A DNA stretch of 22,917 bases from CAYVUV01 sp964455095 (GCA_964455095.1 CAYVUV010000309.1:1-22917), one strand, 5' to 3'; shown: positions 1 to 8,405, counted from the first letter of the stretch. Numbers and translations: made by a program. The notes: a model not told the origin generated them from the sequence alone.

Positions 1-1
1 G

Positions 2-1387
2 ATTGACGGTCGCATCGTCAACACGCCCGAGCAGGACGACGTCATCAACCCCGCCCTCGCGGCGCCGTTTGCCACCTGTGCGCGGGCGAACAAGGCGCAC
101 ATCGACGAGGCCATCGAAGCCGCCGCGCGTTCATATCGCACCTGGCGCAAGGACGAAGCGTTTCGCCGCCAGAAGCTGCACGAGTGCGCCGCGGCGATTC
201 AGGGCCGCGCCGGCGAGATCGCCGCGTTGCTCTCACAGGAGCAGGGCAAGCCGCTGACGGCGGCGACCGGCGAGGTGTATGGCGCGGCGATGTGGTTCAG
301 CTACTTCGCCAACCTCGCCATCGAGCCCGAGGTGCTGCAGGACGACGACGACAAGCGCATCCAGATCGTGCGCAAGCCGCTCGGCGTCGTCGCCGCGATC
401 ACGCCGTGGAACTTCCCGGTCATTCTGCTGGCGTGGAAGTTCGCCCCCGCACTGCTGGCCGGCAACACCGTGGTCGCCAAGCCGTCGCCGTTCACGCCGC
501 TGTCCTCGCTGCTGGTCGCCGACATTCTGCACGACGTGCTGCCGGCCGGCGTCATCAACGTCATCTCGGGCGACGGCGCGCTCGGCGCCGCCCTCGCCGG
601 CCACCCGTTGGTGCGCAAGATCTCGTTCACCGGCAGCGTCGCCACCGGCAAGAAGATCATGCAGTACGCCGCCGACGACCTGAAGCGCGTCACCCTCGAG
701 CTGGGCGGCAACGACCCCGCCATCGTGCTCGACGACGTCGATCCGCAAAAGGTCGTCGACGGACTGTTCTGGGGCGCCTTCCAGAACTCCGGCCAGGTGT
801 GCACGGCGATCAAGCGGCTCTACGTGCACGAGAAGGTCTACGACCCCATCGTCAAAGGCCTGATCGAGCGCGCCAAGTCCGTCGTCGTCGGCAACGGCAT
901 GGACGCCGGCAGCCAGCTCGGCCCGATCAACAACAAGATGCAGTTCGAGAAGGTCATGGGCCTGGTCGACGACGCGCGCAAGAATGGCGGCACGGTCGAG
1001 AGCGGTGGCGCCCGGCTCGACAGCCCGGGATACTTCTATCCGCCGACCATCGTCACCGGCGCACATGCCGGCATGCGTCTGGTGGACGAGGAGCAGTTCG
1101 GCACGGCCCTGCCGATCATCAAGTACCGCCATCTCGAGCAGGCGCTCGAAGAGTCGAACCGCACCCACTTCGGCCTCGGCGGCTCGGTGTGGACCTCCGA
1201 CATCGCGCGCGGCGAGGCGTTGGTGCAAGAGCTCGAGTCGGGCACCGGGTGGGTGAACCACCACATGGACATCACGCCGTTCGCGCCCTTCGGCGGCTGC
1301 AAGTGGAGCGGCCTCGGCTACGAGAACGGCAAGTGGGGGTTTGAAGAGTTCGCCGAGATGCAGGTGGTGAACACGAAGAAGCGCTGA
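2..1387 (+). CDS. NAD(P)-dependent aldehyde dehydrogenase (5' partial)
   Basis: Oxidises an aldehyde to the carboxylate with NAD(P)+ in the cytoplasm; the substrate cannot be told from sequence. The frame is open from the first bases of the window, so the first few residues (probably 10-20, against a usual length near 475) lie outside; 461 residues are visible. Family hallmarks in order: PWNFP (cofactor domain), FTGSVATGKK, LELGGNDP with the general-base glutamate near visible residue 233, and SGQVCTA with the catalytic cysteine near residue 267. Near the C-terminus is EEQFGTALPI. The phrase CTAIKRLYVHE after the catalytic cysteine resembles the AldA-like group of NAD-dependent enzymes, which is a recollection and not a search. 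The gene ends convergently against the ELWxxDGT gene, 48 bases away. The family call is very secure. Confidence 0.95.
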   Translation: MDGRIVNTPEQDDVINPALAAPFATCARANKAHIDEAIEAAARSYRTWRKDEAFRRQKLHECAAAIQGRAGEIAALLSQEQGKPLTAATGEVYGAAMWFSYFANLAIEPEVLQDDDDKRIQIVRKPLGVVAAITPWNFPVILLAWKFAPALLAGNTVVAKPSPFTPLSSLLVADILHDVLPAGVINVISGDGALGAALAGHPLVRKISFTGSVATGKKIMQYAADDLKRVTLELGGNDPAIVLDDVDPQKVVDGLFWGAFQNSGQVCTAIKRLYVHEKVYDPIVKGLIERAKSVVVGNGMDAGSQLGPINNKMQFEKVMGLVDDARKNGGTVESGGARLDSPGYFYPPTIVTGAHAGMRLVDEEQFGTALPIIKYRHLEQALEESNRTHFGLGGSVWTSDIARGEALVQELESGTGWVNHHMDITPFAPFGGCKWSGLGYENGKWGFEEFAEMQVVNTKKR

Positions 1388-1394
1388 TCTCAAA

Positions 1395-1409
1395 GACCCT
1401 GAAGGGGTC
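1395..1409. terminator. Possible hairpin between convergent genes
   Basis: GACCC and GGGTC arms with a five-base loop sit in the short gap between the aldehyde dehydrogenase stop and the stop of the opposing gene. The position suits a bidirectional terminator. The stem is only five pairs and there is no T-run, so the call is weak. The surrounding AAAGACCC...GGGTCAAAG looks like a small dispersed palindrome. Confidence 0.25.
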
Positions 1410-1435
1410 AAAGAGCATCTCGTGCACAATACCGT

Positions 1436-4318
1436 TTATCGCGCACACCCCTGCAGCGCCCGGCGCACGGCGCCGACGAGCTCGTCGATTGCCACCGCAT
1501 CGTCGATGTTGTCGTCGGCGATCGGGCAACGCGCGAGCGGCGTCACACCGAGGGCGATGTTGACGCCGGTGACAAGCTCGTCGACGCTGACGGCGCCGTC
1601 CTCATTGCAGTCTCCCGCACACGTCCCGGCCGGCAGAGCCCAGAGCTCGACGCCTGATGTCCCGTCGTCGGCGGTGAAGAACACCAGCGGATCGAGGCGG
1701 GTGTAGCCAAAGGGATCGGACGACGCCGGGCCGGGGGCCAGCTCCGCGAAGGGCCGGGTGCCGATCGAGGTGCCGTCGCTCTGCCAGACTTCGCAACCGG
1801 ACGCGGCATCGCAGGCCGTGTACAGCAGCCGGTCGTTGAGCGCCGTCAGTGACGACGGGAACGAGCTCTGCGCTCCCGGCAGCAGGTCGCGCACACGCGA
1901 CGTGCCGTCGGGTGTGCCGTCGCTGCGCCACAGCTCGGTTCCGGTGACGCCGTCGTCCGCCGTGAAGAAGCACAGATCGCCGACGACGACGAACGAACGC
2001 GGGAACGAGCTTCCCGGTCCTTCGTTGATGTCCTTCACCAGCATCGTCCCCGCCTCGGTGCCGTCGCTGCGCCACAGCTCTTCGCCGCTGGTGCCGTCGA
2101 CGGCGGCGAAGAACAGCAGCGGGCCGACCTGGGTGAGCGCCTCGGGAGACGAGCTGGCCGGGCCCGGGTTGATGTCCTTCACCGGCACCGTGCCCGCCTC
2201 CGTGCCGTCGCTGCGCCACAACTCTTCGCCGATGGCGCCGTCGTTGGCGCGGAAGAACAACGTGCCTTCGACATCGGTCAGCAGCAGGAAGAACGGCAGC
2301 GGATCGTTGCCCGGGCTGATGTCCTTCACCAACGCCGTGCCGCTCTCCGTGCCGTCGCTGCGCCACAGCTCGCGGCCATGGACGCCGTCCTCGGCGCGGA
2401 AGTAGAACCCGCCGCCGACGGCAGTCAACGACGTCGGCAGCGAGCCTCCTGGGCCGGGACTGATGTCCTTGACGATGCGCGTCCCTTCCTCACTACCGTC
2501 ACTGCGCCACAGCTCGAAGCCGCTGACGCCGTCGTTGGCGGTGAAGTACAGCGTGTTCGCCACCGCGGCCAGCGCGCCGGGCAACGAGCTGGCGATGCCT
2601 TGTCGAATGTCTTTGACCAGGGCCGTGCCCGCCGCGGTGCCGTCGCTGTGCCACAGCTCTTCGCCGGCATCGGGGCTGCTGGCGCTGAAGAACAATTGCC
2701 CGCCGACATCGGTGAGGAACTTGGGCGCCGAGCTCGTCGGGCCGGGATCGATGTCGATCAGCTGCGTGCCGGCGGCCGTGCCGTTGCTGCGCCACAGTTC
2801 CTCGCCGTTGACGCCATCGTCGGCGGTGAAGAACAGCAGACGCCCCGAGACGGTCAGCAGGCTGGGCAACGAGTCCTCGGTGCCGGGGTTCACGTCCTTG
2901 AGCAGCGCCGTCCCCTCTCCCGTGCCGTCGCTGTCCCAGAGCTCGAGACCGGTGACGCCGTCGTCGGCGCTGAAGAACAGCCGTCCGTTGCCGGCCGCCA
3001 GCGAGCTGGGAAACGAATTGGCCGGTCCGGGGTTGATGTCCTTCACCACCGCCGTGCCGCCCTCGGTGCCGTCGCTGGCGCGCAGCTCCTCGCCGCTGGT
3101 GGGGTCGAAGGCGCTGAAGAACACCCGGCCGTTCAGCGCCACGAGAGCGCTGGGAAACGAACCGCTGGGGCCGGGGTCGATGTCGCGCACGAGCTGCGTG
3201 CCCGCCTCGCTGCCGTCGCTGCGCCACAGCTCTGAGCCGCTGGCGCCGTCATCCGCGGCGAAGAACAAGACGTTCCCGACGGCGGTGAGAAACTCGGGCC
3301 CGGCGGCCGTCGGCGCCGGGGCAATGTCCCTGACGCGCGCCGTGCCGCCCTCGCTGCCGTCGCTGCGCCACAGCTCGGCACCGCTGCTGCCGTCGTCGGC
3401 GACGAAGAACAGCGCGCTCGCCACCGCCGTCAGCGAGCGCGGCGCAGAGCTCGGCGAGCCGGCGTTGATGTCTTTCACCAGCGCCGTGCCGTTCTCACTG
3501 CCGTCGCTGCGCCACAGCTCGATGCCGTCCGAGCCGTTGCTGGCGGAGAAGAAGACCGCCTCGCCCACGGCGGTCAGGTTCTCCGGTTCCGCGCCAGCGT
3601 CGTCGGGCGCGATGTCGCGCACCAGCACCGTGCCCTCCTCGCTGCCATCGCTGCGCCAGAGCTCGGCGCCGGAGATGCCGTCATCGGCCGCGAAGAACAG
3701 CAGTGCGCCGGCAGCGGTGAGAAACGCGGGGCTCGAATCGCCCGGACCCGCGGCGATGTCCTTCACCAGCGCCGTGCCGTCCGCCGTCCCGTCGCTGCGC
3801 CACAGCTCGGTTCCCGAGGCGGACTGAAAGGCGGCGAAGTACAACATGCCGCCGAGCGCGGTCAGGAAGCGCGGCGCCGAGACACCGCGTCCGGGGGCGA
3901 TGTCTTTGACCAGCACGGTGCCGGCTTCGGTGCCGTCGCTCTTCCACAGCTCCTCGCCGGTCTGCAGCTCGAAGGCGACGAAGAAAAGCGTGCCGTTGAC
4001 CTCGGCGAAGAAGTCCGGCGACGAGCTGGCGCTGCCCGGGTTGATATCCTTCACCAGCACCGTCCCGGCGGTGGTGCCGTCGGTCTTCCACAACTCGGTC
4101 CCCTCCGCCGGCGTGGTGGCGACGAAGAAGGTTGTGCCGCCGACGGTGAAGAAATCGCGCGGTCCCGAGGCGCCGAACACCGGCAGCGGGTTGATGTCGC
4201 GCACCAGGAACGCGGGGGCCTGGGCCGCCGCGGCGCCGGCGAGCATCAGGAATACCGCGCTCGCCGCCAGCCATCGCACGGCCAGCGCCCGCCCCCGGCC
4301 GATTTGCCTCAACCTCAT
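1436..4318 (-). CDS. Secreted ELWxxDGT repeat protein with dockerin-like C-terminus
   Basis: A 960-residue protein. Residues 1-35 form a Sec signal peptide: a basic start, then a hydrophobic stretch (LAASAVFLMLAGAAAA) with a likely cleavage after AQA. Residues 38-899 are about 18 tandem repeats of 48 residues with consensus LVKDINPG...FFxADDGxxGxELWRSDGTxxGT; unit 11 has lost one residue and unit 14 gained one. Residues 900-960 carry two calcium-binding EF-hand-type loops, DCNEDGAVSVDE (canonical) and DDNIDDAVAIDE (Asp where Gly is usual), flanked by cysteines, as in dockerin type I modules. Forty-eight residues per unit would suit beta-propeller blades, which is inference. The molecular role is unknown; an exported surface or adhesive protein is plausible. 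The frame stays open upstream across the neighbouring gene, but the ATG before the signal peptide is the sensible start, although its GGAG is only three bases away. A GTG 13 codons inside is an alternative. Confidence 0.92.
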   Translation of the reverse strand: MRLRQIGRGRALAVRWLAASAVFLMLAGAAAAQAPAFLVRDINPLPVFGASGPRDFFTVGGTTFFVATTPAEGTELWKTDGTTAGTVLVKDINPGSASSSPDFFAEVNGTLFFVAFELQTGEELWKSDGTEAGTVLVKDIAPGRGVSAPRFLTALGGMLYFAAFQSASGTELWRSDGTADGTALVKDIAAGPGDSSPAFLTAAGALLFFAADDGISGAELWRSDGSEEGTVLVRDIAPDDAGAEPENLTAVGEAVFFSASNGSDGIELWRSDGSENGTALVKDINAGSPSSAPRSLTAVASALFFVADDGSSGAELWRSDGSEGGTARVRDIAPAPTAAGPEFLTAVGNVLFFAADDGASGSELWRSDGSEAGTQLVRDIDPGPSGSFPSALVALNGRVFFSAFDPTSGEELRASDGTEGGTAVVKDINPGPANSFPSSLAAGNGRLFFSADDGVTGLELWDSDGTGEGTALLKDVNPGTEDSLPSLLTVSGRLLFFTADDGVNGEELWRSNGTAAGTQLIDIDPGPTSSAPKFLTDVGGQLFFSASSPDAGEELWHSDGTAAGTALVKDIRQGIASSLPGALAAVANTLYFTANDGVSGFELWRSDGSEEGTRIVKDISPGPGGSLPTSLTAVGGGFYFRAEDGVHGRELWRSDGTESGTALVKDISPGNDPLPFFLLLTDVEGTLFFRANDGAIGEELWRSDGTEAGTVPVKDINPGPASSSPEALTQVGPLLFFAAVDGTSGEELWRSDGTEAGTMLVKDINEGPGSSFPRSFVVVGDLCFFTADDGVTGTELWRSDGTPDGTSRVRDLLPGAQSSFPSSLTALNDRLLYTACDAASGCEVWQSDGTSIGTRPFAELAPGPASSDPFGYTRLDPLVFFTADDGTSGVELWALPAGTCAGDCNEDGAVSVDELVTGVNIALGVTPLARCPIADDNIDDAVAIDELVGAVRRALQGCAR
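1622..4207 (-). repeat. Tandem array of about 18 units, 144-bp period, coding
   Basis: The ELWxxDGT units appear in DNA as a 144-base period, easily seen on the plus strand as recurring GTGCCGTCGCTGCGCCACAG-like blocks (the antisense of LWRSDGT). 2586 bases divided by 144 gives 17.96 units. Units have diverged in the variable half but keep the ELW-SDGT block. The periodicity is protein-coding and not a satellite. Confidence 0.92.
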
Positions 4319-4377
4319 CGACTCCGAATTAGGCAAGATCACGCCGCTGTAGCAAACGCTTGCGCAGGGGCGTGTCC

Positions 4378-5832
4378 TCAAACACGTCGCGCGACGTACA
4401 GACGGCTGCGGCGCGTGATCTCGGGTTGCACGTCCTCGATGGCGGCCGTGATTTCGTCGCGCAGGACGCGCGGCAGGCGCACGACGCTCTCGACGATGCG
4501 AATCTCGGGGATCAGCTGGGCGAGGTCGGGTGGCGCCTCGACTCCGGCGCGCATGCCGCGCAGGCGCTGAAAGGCGGCCAGGACCCGCGGCGCCATCGGG
4601 GCGATCGAGGTGCCGCGCATGGCGAGGATCCGGTGACTGGGCGCGGCGAGCGCCAGGTACGCAGCGCCGTACGCGCCGCCGCCGAGGACGCAGAGCAGCG
4701 GATGGCCGAGCAGGCGCGCGACGACCAGGCTGCGCAGACAGGCCGCCAGTGCCCATGGCAAGCCGGCACGCTCCTGGCGCAGGCTGTTGGCGTGGCCGCG
4801 GCAGAACATGAAGATGACGATCGGCGCGCGCGCGGCGCCGCGCGCGCCGGCGACATGGCGCACCATGCGTGCGACGGCGTGCGCGTCCTCGATCCCGATA
4901 CCCTCGTGCGAGCGCTGCGGCCCGACGATGATGCCCAGGGCCGGCTTGCCCGCCAACAAGCCCAGCGCGGCGTGCACGTGCCCCTGCCGCACCTCGGGGC
5001 CGGTCGGCTGCCACTGCCCGCGGAACGAATACTTGAAGAAATCGCGCTGGCGAACCTCATCCGCCGGCCGGGCGCGCGCGCTGCGCCGCGGGGCATCGCG
5101 GTGCAGCCGGCGCTGCAACGCCGCCGTTTCGGCGACGCAGTCGTCGAGCACCTGCAGCGGACCGACCGGCTGCGCCGGCGCGGCGAGAAACCGGCTCAGC
5201 GCGCGGCGGATCGCCCGGCTGGAGTCTGCCACCAGGGCGTCGACCTGCCCGGCGCGCTGGCGATGGCGGGCCGCGGTCGCGGCGCGGCCAGTGCGCTCGG
5301 ACACCGGTTTCCCGTCGCCCTCGAGAAGCGTGGGACCAGTCAGACCCCAATGCGCCGGCGCCGTCGCAACCGCGTAGTGCGCCGTCGCGGCGATCACGGA
5401 CGGAGCGCCGAAACAGCCGCGCGGCGCCGTCACGACCGACGCCACGGGCACGCCCAGCAGTGCCAGGCGCGCCAGGGCGATCCCCACGGCGGACGCGGCC
5501 CCGAGTGCCGCCGGCCCTTCGTGAATGCGCACGCCGCCGGTGTCCCACACGGTGACGATCGGAATGCGCCGCTGCTCCGCCGCAGCGCTGACCGCCGTGA
5601 ACACACGCGTCTCCTCGACCCCGATGGTGCCGCCGCGATCGCGGCCCTCGGTCAAGGCGAGGAGCACCGGCCGGCCATCGATCATCCCGCCGCCGGCCCA
5701 CAGCGTTCCGCGCGACGCCGGCTCGATCTGCAGCGCCGCCAAGGTGCCCGGATCGACCAACGCCGCGGCGCGGTCGGCAGCCGAAAGGGCGGAGAACGGC
5801 GGCGCGCTCTTCACGACCGCGACAGCGCGCAC
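4378..5832 (-). CDS. Carboxyltransferase, MdcD-MdcE-like fusion (biotin-independent malonate decarboxylase beta+gamma type)
   Basis: A 484-residue protein with two crotonase-fold carboxyltransferase halves. The N-half resembles the malonate decarboxylase beta subunit: GRDRGGTIGVEE near 63-74, DTGG at 97-100 and RGCFGAP at 138-144, the last two being oxyanion-hole type glycine loops. The C-half resembles the gamma subunit, with GHPLL leading into GGGAYGA at 384-390 and a following RILAM segment. In the known system these subunits together decarboxylate malonyl on an acyl-carrier protein. Here they appear in one chain, and none of the partners (acyl transferase, ACP, prosthetic-group enzymes) is in the window. 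A more general acyl-CoA carboxyltransferase is the alternative. The start is GTG with GGAG ten bases upstream. The same-strand ELWxxDGT gene begins 59 bases downstream, but no functional link is evident. Confidence 0.8.
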   Translation of the reverse strand: MRAVAVVKSAPPFSALSAADRAAALVDPGTLAALQIEPASRGTLWAGGGMIDGRPVLLALTEGRDRGGTIGVEETRVFTAVSAAAEQRRIPIVTVWDTGGVRIHEGPAALGAASAVGIALARLALLGVPVASVVTAPRGCFGAPSVIAATAHYAVATAPAHWGLTGPTLLEGDGKPVSERTGRAATAARHRQRAGQVDALVADSSRAIRRALSRFLAAPAQPVGPLQVLDDCVAETAALQRRLHRDAPRRSARARPADEVRQRDFFKYSFRGQWQPTGPEVRQGHVHAALGLLAGKPALGIIVGPQRSHEGIGIEDAHAVARMVRHVAGARGAARAPIVIFMFCRGHANSLRQERAGLPWALAACLRSLVVARLLGHPLLCVLGGGAYGAAYLALAAPSHRILAMRGTSIAPMAPRVLAAFQRLRGMRAGVEAPPDLAQLIPEIRIVESVVRLPRVLRDEITAAIEDVQPEITRRSRLYVARRV

Positions 5833-5848
5833 GCAGATGGGGCTCCGA

Positions 5849-5945
5849 TTTCCCCCTTTGGAAAAGGGGGATCGAGGGGGATTTGTCCGACTGATTCCAT
5901 CGTAATCTACATCCCCCCTGGCCCCCCTTTTTCAAAGGGGGGAAT
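5849..5945. repeat. Imperfect palindromic intergenic repeat, family A
   Basis: Two arms of about 35 bases in inverted orientation: TTTCCCCCTTTGGAAAAGGG... at 5849-5883 and its near reverse complement at about 5908-5945, separated by roughly 25 unrelated bases. Each arm also contains its own small hairpin (CCCCCTTT/AAAGGGGG). This is the style of dispersed REP/MITE-like elements seen between genes in many environmental genomes. It fills much of the 307-base stretch (5833-6139) between divergent genes. The rest of that stretch shows no gene or clear promoter. Confidence 0.8.
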
Positions 5946-6139
5946 CCAAGCCTTCGAGACCGATCGACCGACCCGCTGACCGCGTGCGGACCGTACGATG
6001 CGGCGCGGCACGGCGCAAGGCGAACCGGCCTCGCTTTTGTCTGGCATTACCCGCGCCATCATCCTTATCTAAGTCGTCCGGTTACAACCTGCGTTGGGGG
6101 GGAGGGGTGGCGGCTCGGACGCCGAGCGAGCTCGCGGCC

Positions 6140-6532
6140 ATGCGCACCCACATGCCAAAAATCCTGCTCGATCTCGACATCAGCTCGAACGGCCGTGTCG
6201 ATCAGATTAGCTTGAGCTGGGGCACACCGAGCATCGGTGTGTGCAGCGTCGGAACGCGGGCGCTGATGCTCGCCGTGCTGGAAGAAGCAATCCAGAGCCT
6301 CTTGAGCCCCGACCGCCGTGTGCGTGAGGAAGCCGAGCGCTGGATCGCCGACCCGCGCGGGCAGGCGCCCTTCTCTTTCGTCGTGGTGTGCGAGACCCTC
6401 GGCCTGCAGGCCAACGCCGCGCGCCTCGCCTTGCAGCGCTTGCGCGAGCAGGAGTCGCCGCCCAAGCCGCTCGGCCGCAGCCGGCCCAACGTCCGCCGCG
6501 TCGGCCGCCTGCCGGGCCGCAAAAGCGCCTGA
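6140..6532 (+). CDS. Small protein of unknown function
   Basis: About 130 residues from ATG at 6140. The frame is open from 5984, and in-frame GTG 6107 (just behind a G-rich GGGGGGAGGG run) or ATG 6152 (MPKILLDLD) are alternative starts. I do not recognise a named domain. Visible features are a beta-rich opening (ILLDLDISSNG, QISLSWGTPSIGV), a helical middle (ALMLAVLEEAIQSLL), then EAERWIAD and PFSFVVVCETLGL followed by a helix (ANAARLALQRLREQ). The tail is strongly basic and proline-rich. The last 60 residues look like a small helix-turn-helix type module, so nucleic-acid binding is possible but unproven. It stands alone, bracketed by two palindromic repeats. Confidence 0.62.
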   Translation: MRTHMPKILLDLDISSNGRVDQISLSWGTPSIGVCSVGTRALMLAVLEEAIQSLLSPDRRVREEAERWIADPRGQAPFSFVVVCETLGLQANAARLALQRLREQESPPKPLGRSRPNVRRVGRLPGRKSA

Positions 6533-6537
6533 CCCAG

Positions 6538-6656
6538 CAGTTCCTCTCCCTCCGGGAGAGGTGAGGTGAGGGGATGAAATGATGGCTTCGGCCACTGATT
6601 CGTTGAAGAGTCTATTCGATCCCCTCACCTAGCCTCTCCCGGAGGGAGAGGAACCA
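6538..6656. repeat. Long inverted repeat, family B
   Basis: Arms of about 36 bases, beginning GTTCCTCTCCCTCCGGGAGA at 6540, are matched by a nearly perfect reverse complement ending near 6656, around a central spacer of about 45 bases. Each arm holds an internal hairpin (CTCTCCC/GGGAGAG). It lies immediately after the small unknown gene and could act as its transcription terminator. The structure also fits a non-autonomous mobile palindrome. Confidence 0.85.
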
Positions 6657-6746
6657 GATTGCCGGCAGCGGCCGCCATCTGGACAGAGGCGCGCGGAGGT
6701 ATAGACTCTGGCGCGCATGGCGGGTCGATCCGAAGACACACTCCGC

Positions 6747-6751
6747 GGAGG
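6747..6751 (+). promoter_or_regulatory. Strong ribosome binding site (GGAGG)
   Basis: GGAGG lies six bases ahead of ATG 6758. It fixes the start of the chalcone isomerase-like gene, although the frame is open further upstream. Confidence 0.8.
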
Positions 6752-6757
6752 CGACGC

Positions 6758-7321
6758 ATGACACCTGCTCGCCGGTGGCTGATCGTACTGGTCGCACTGC
6801 TGCTCGCCGGGCGCGTTCGTGCGGCGGAAGTCGAAGGGGTCCGGTTCGCCCCGCGCTTCGAGACCGCCGGCGTCACGATGGTGCTGAACAACGCGGCGCT
6901 GCTGCGCTACCGCATCTTCATCAAAGCCTACGTGGCGGCGCTCTACATCGGCGAGGGCGTCGACGCCAGTCGCGTGCTCGACGACGTGCCCAAACGGCTC
7001 GAGATCGAATACTTCTGGGCCATCAAGGGACCCGACTTCGCCAAGGCGGGCGACAAGGGCATCGCCGACAACGTCGACGCGGCGACGCTGGCGCGCTTGC
7101 GCCCGCGCATCGATCGTCTGAACGCACTGTACACGGACGTCAAACCGGGCGATCGCTACGCGTTGACCTATCTGCCCGGCGTCGGCACCGAGCTGGCGCT
7201 GAACGGCCAGCGCCGAGGCGTCATCGAGGGCCACGACTTCGCCACCGCCCTGTTCTCCGTTTGGCTGGGTCGCAACGCGCTCGATGCGACGCTGCGCGAC
7301 GACCTGCTCGCACAGCGATGA
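6758..7321 (+). CDS. Chalcone isomerase-like secreted protein
   Basis: A 187-residue protein. Residues 1-22 are a signal peptide (MTPARRWLIVLVALLLAG, likely cut after VRA). The mature part follows the bacterial chalcone isomerase-like pattern: EVEGVRFAP at its start, then a central IFIKAYVAALYIGEG strand motif, then an ALTYLPGVGTEL region and a C-terminal FATALFSVWLG helix. Plant members cyclise chalcones or bind fatty acids. Bacterial exported members are of unclear function, and fatty-acid or lipid handling in the periplasm is the usual suggestion. The gene ends in an ATGA overlap with the acyltransferase gene, so translation is probably coupled. The start is set by GGAGG six bases upstream. 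Confidence 0.85.
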   Translation: MTPARRWLIVLVALLLAGRVRAAEVEGVRFAPRFETAGVTMVLNNAALLRYRIFIKAYVAALYIGEGVDASRVLDDVPKRLEIEYFWAIKGPDFAKAGDKGIADNVDAATLARLRPRIDRLNALYTDVKPGDRYALTYLPGVGTELALNGQRRGVIEGHDFATALFSVWLGRNALDATLRDDLLAQR

Positions 7322-8397
7322 GCGGCGCCGGTGGCGATCCGCTGCGCGCGGCGGCCGCAATGGATCATCCAGCCGCGCAGGCCGAAACCGACCAGGCCGT
7401 ACGGACCTGGCTCCGCCGCCTGATCACCGTCCCGCTGTTCCTCCTGCTCGCCGCGCTGTTGGTGGTCGCGCTGCCCGTGCTGGGGCCGGCCGCTGCCGTG
7501 GTTGACGTGTACCGCCGCCGCGGTTGGGCCACGGTGCGTTGCCTGGCGTTCTTCGCCGTCTATCTGTTGTGCGAGGCCGTCGGTATCGCGGCCAGCGCGG
7601 CGCTGTGGCTGACCGGCGGGCCGTGGACCGGGCGCGATCAGAGCGCCTATCTGGAGGCCAATTTCCGCTTGCAGTGTTGGTGGGCGCGGGCGCTGTTTCA
7701 CGGCGCCGAGCGCATCTTCGGCATGCGCACCACCGTCGAAGGCGACGAGGTCGTCGCGCGCGGTCCATTCCTGCTGTTTCTGCGCCACGCCAGCGTCGGC
7801 GATACGGTCGTACCGGCCTCGTTCATCTCCGCCCGCCACGGCATCATGCTGCGCTACGTTCTCAAGCAGGAACTGCTGTGGGATCCGTGTCTCGACATCG
7901 TCGGCAACCGCCTGCCGAATTACTTCGTCCGCCGCGGCTCGGGCGACAGCAGCCGCGAGATCGCCGCGGTCCAGCGCCTGCTCGACGACCTGGGCCCGCG
8001 CGACGGTGTGCTGATCTACCCCGAGGGCACGCGCTTCACGCCCGCCAAACGCGCGCAAGTCCTCGCCCGACTGGCGGCAGACGCCGACCCGCAGCTACAC
8101 GCGCGCGCCGCGACGCTGCGCCACGTCCTGCCGCCACGCCTCGGCGGCCCGCTCGGCCTGCTCGCCGCCAACCCCGGCGCCGACGTCGTGTTCTGCGCCC
8201 ACAGCGGCTTCGAAGGCGCCGGGACATTCAACGACTTGCTCAACGGCTCGCTGGTGCAGCAATCCATCCGCGTCTGCTTCTGGCGCGTGCCCTTCGCCGA
8301 CATCCCGCGCCAGCGCGAGGCGCAGATTGACTGGCTCTACGCGCAGTGGCGCGCCATCGACGATTGGATCGACCGCCAACAGGTTAACCAGGCCTGA
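7318..8397 (+). CDS. 1-acyl-glycerol-3-phosphate acyltransferase-like membrane protein (PlsC family)
   Basis: A 359-residue protein that probably transfers an acyl chain to a lysophospholipid or related alcohol at the inner membrane. Two or three hydrophobic segments lie near residues 38-100 (LFLLLAALLVVALPVLG; FFAVYLLCEAVGIAASAALWL). The catalytic HxxxxD motif is H157-ASVG-D162, inside FLLFLRHASVGD, and the second hallmark is YPEGTRF at 234-240. The protein is longer than plain PlsC (about 240 residues) at both ends, so the acceptor may differ. It overlaps the chalcone isomerase-like gene by four bases and the DUF1295 gene follows after eight bases, giving a clear three-gene unit. Confidence 0.88.
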   Translation: MSGAGGDPLRAAAAMDHPAAQAETDQAVRTWLRRLITVPLFLLLAALLVVALPVLGPAAAVVDVYRRRGWATVRCLAFFAVYLLCEAVGIAASAALWLTGGPWTGRDQSAYLEANFRLQCWWARALFHGAERIFGMRTTVEGDEVVARGPFLLFLRHASVGDTVVPASFISARHGIMLRYVLKQELLWDPCLDIVGNRLPNYFVRRGSGDSSREIAAVQRLLDDLGPRDGVLIYPEGTRFTPAKRAQVLARLAADADPQLHARAATLRHVLPPRLGGPLGLLAANPGADVVFCAHSGFEGAGTFNDLLNGSLVQQSIRVCFWRVPFADIPRQREAQIDWLYAQWRAIDDWIDRQQVNQA

Positions 8398-8405
8398 GCA
8401 GGGAC

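Noticed and set aside
2463..3827. A 454-residue Ser/Pro-rich open frame on the plus strand across the ELWxxDGT array
   Set aside because: It is the antisense of the 144-bp coding repeat; the repeated VPSLRHSS is just the complement of ELWRSDGT.
1622..4207. Regularly spaced repeats that could be taken for a CRISPR array
   Set aside because: The period is 144 bases, whole codons throughout, and the spacers are homologous to each other, so it is a coding tandem repeat. The same applies to 16990-17600.
4319..5014. N-terminal extension of the ELWxxDGT frame to 1192 residues
   Set aside because: The extension lies out of frame over the carboxyltransferase gene and would bury the signal peptide; the ATG at 4318 directly before that peptide is the better start.
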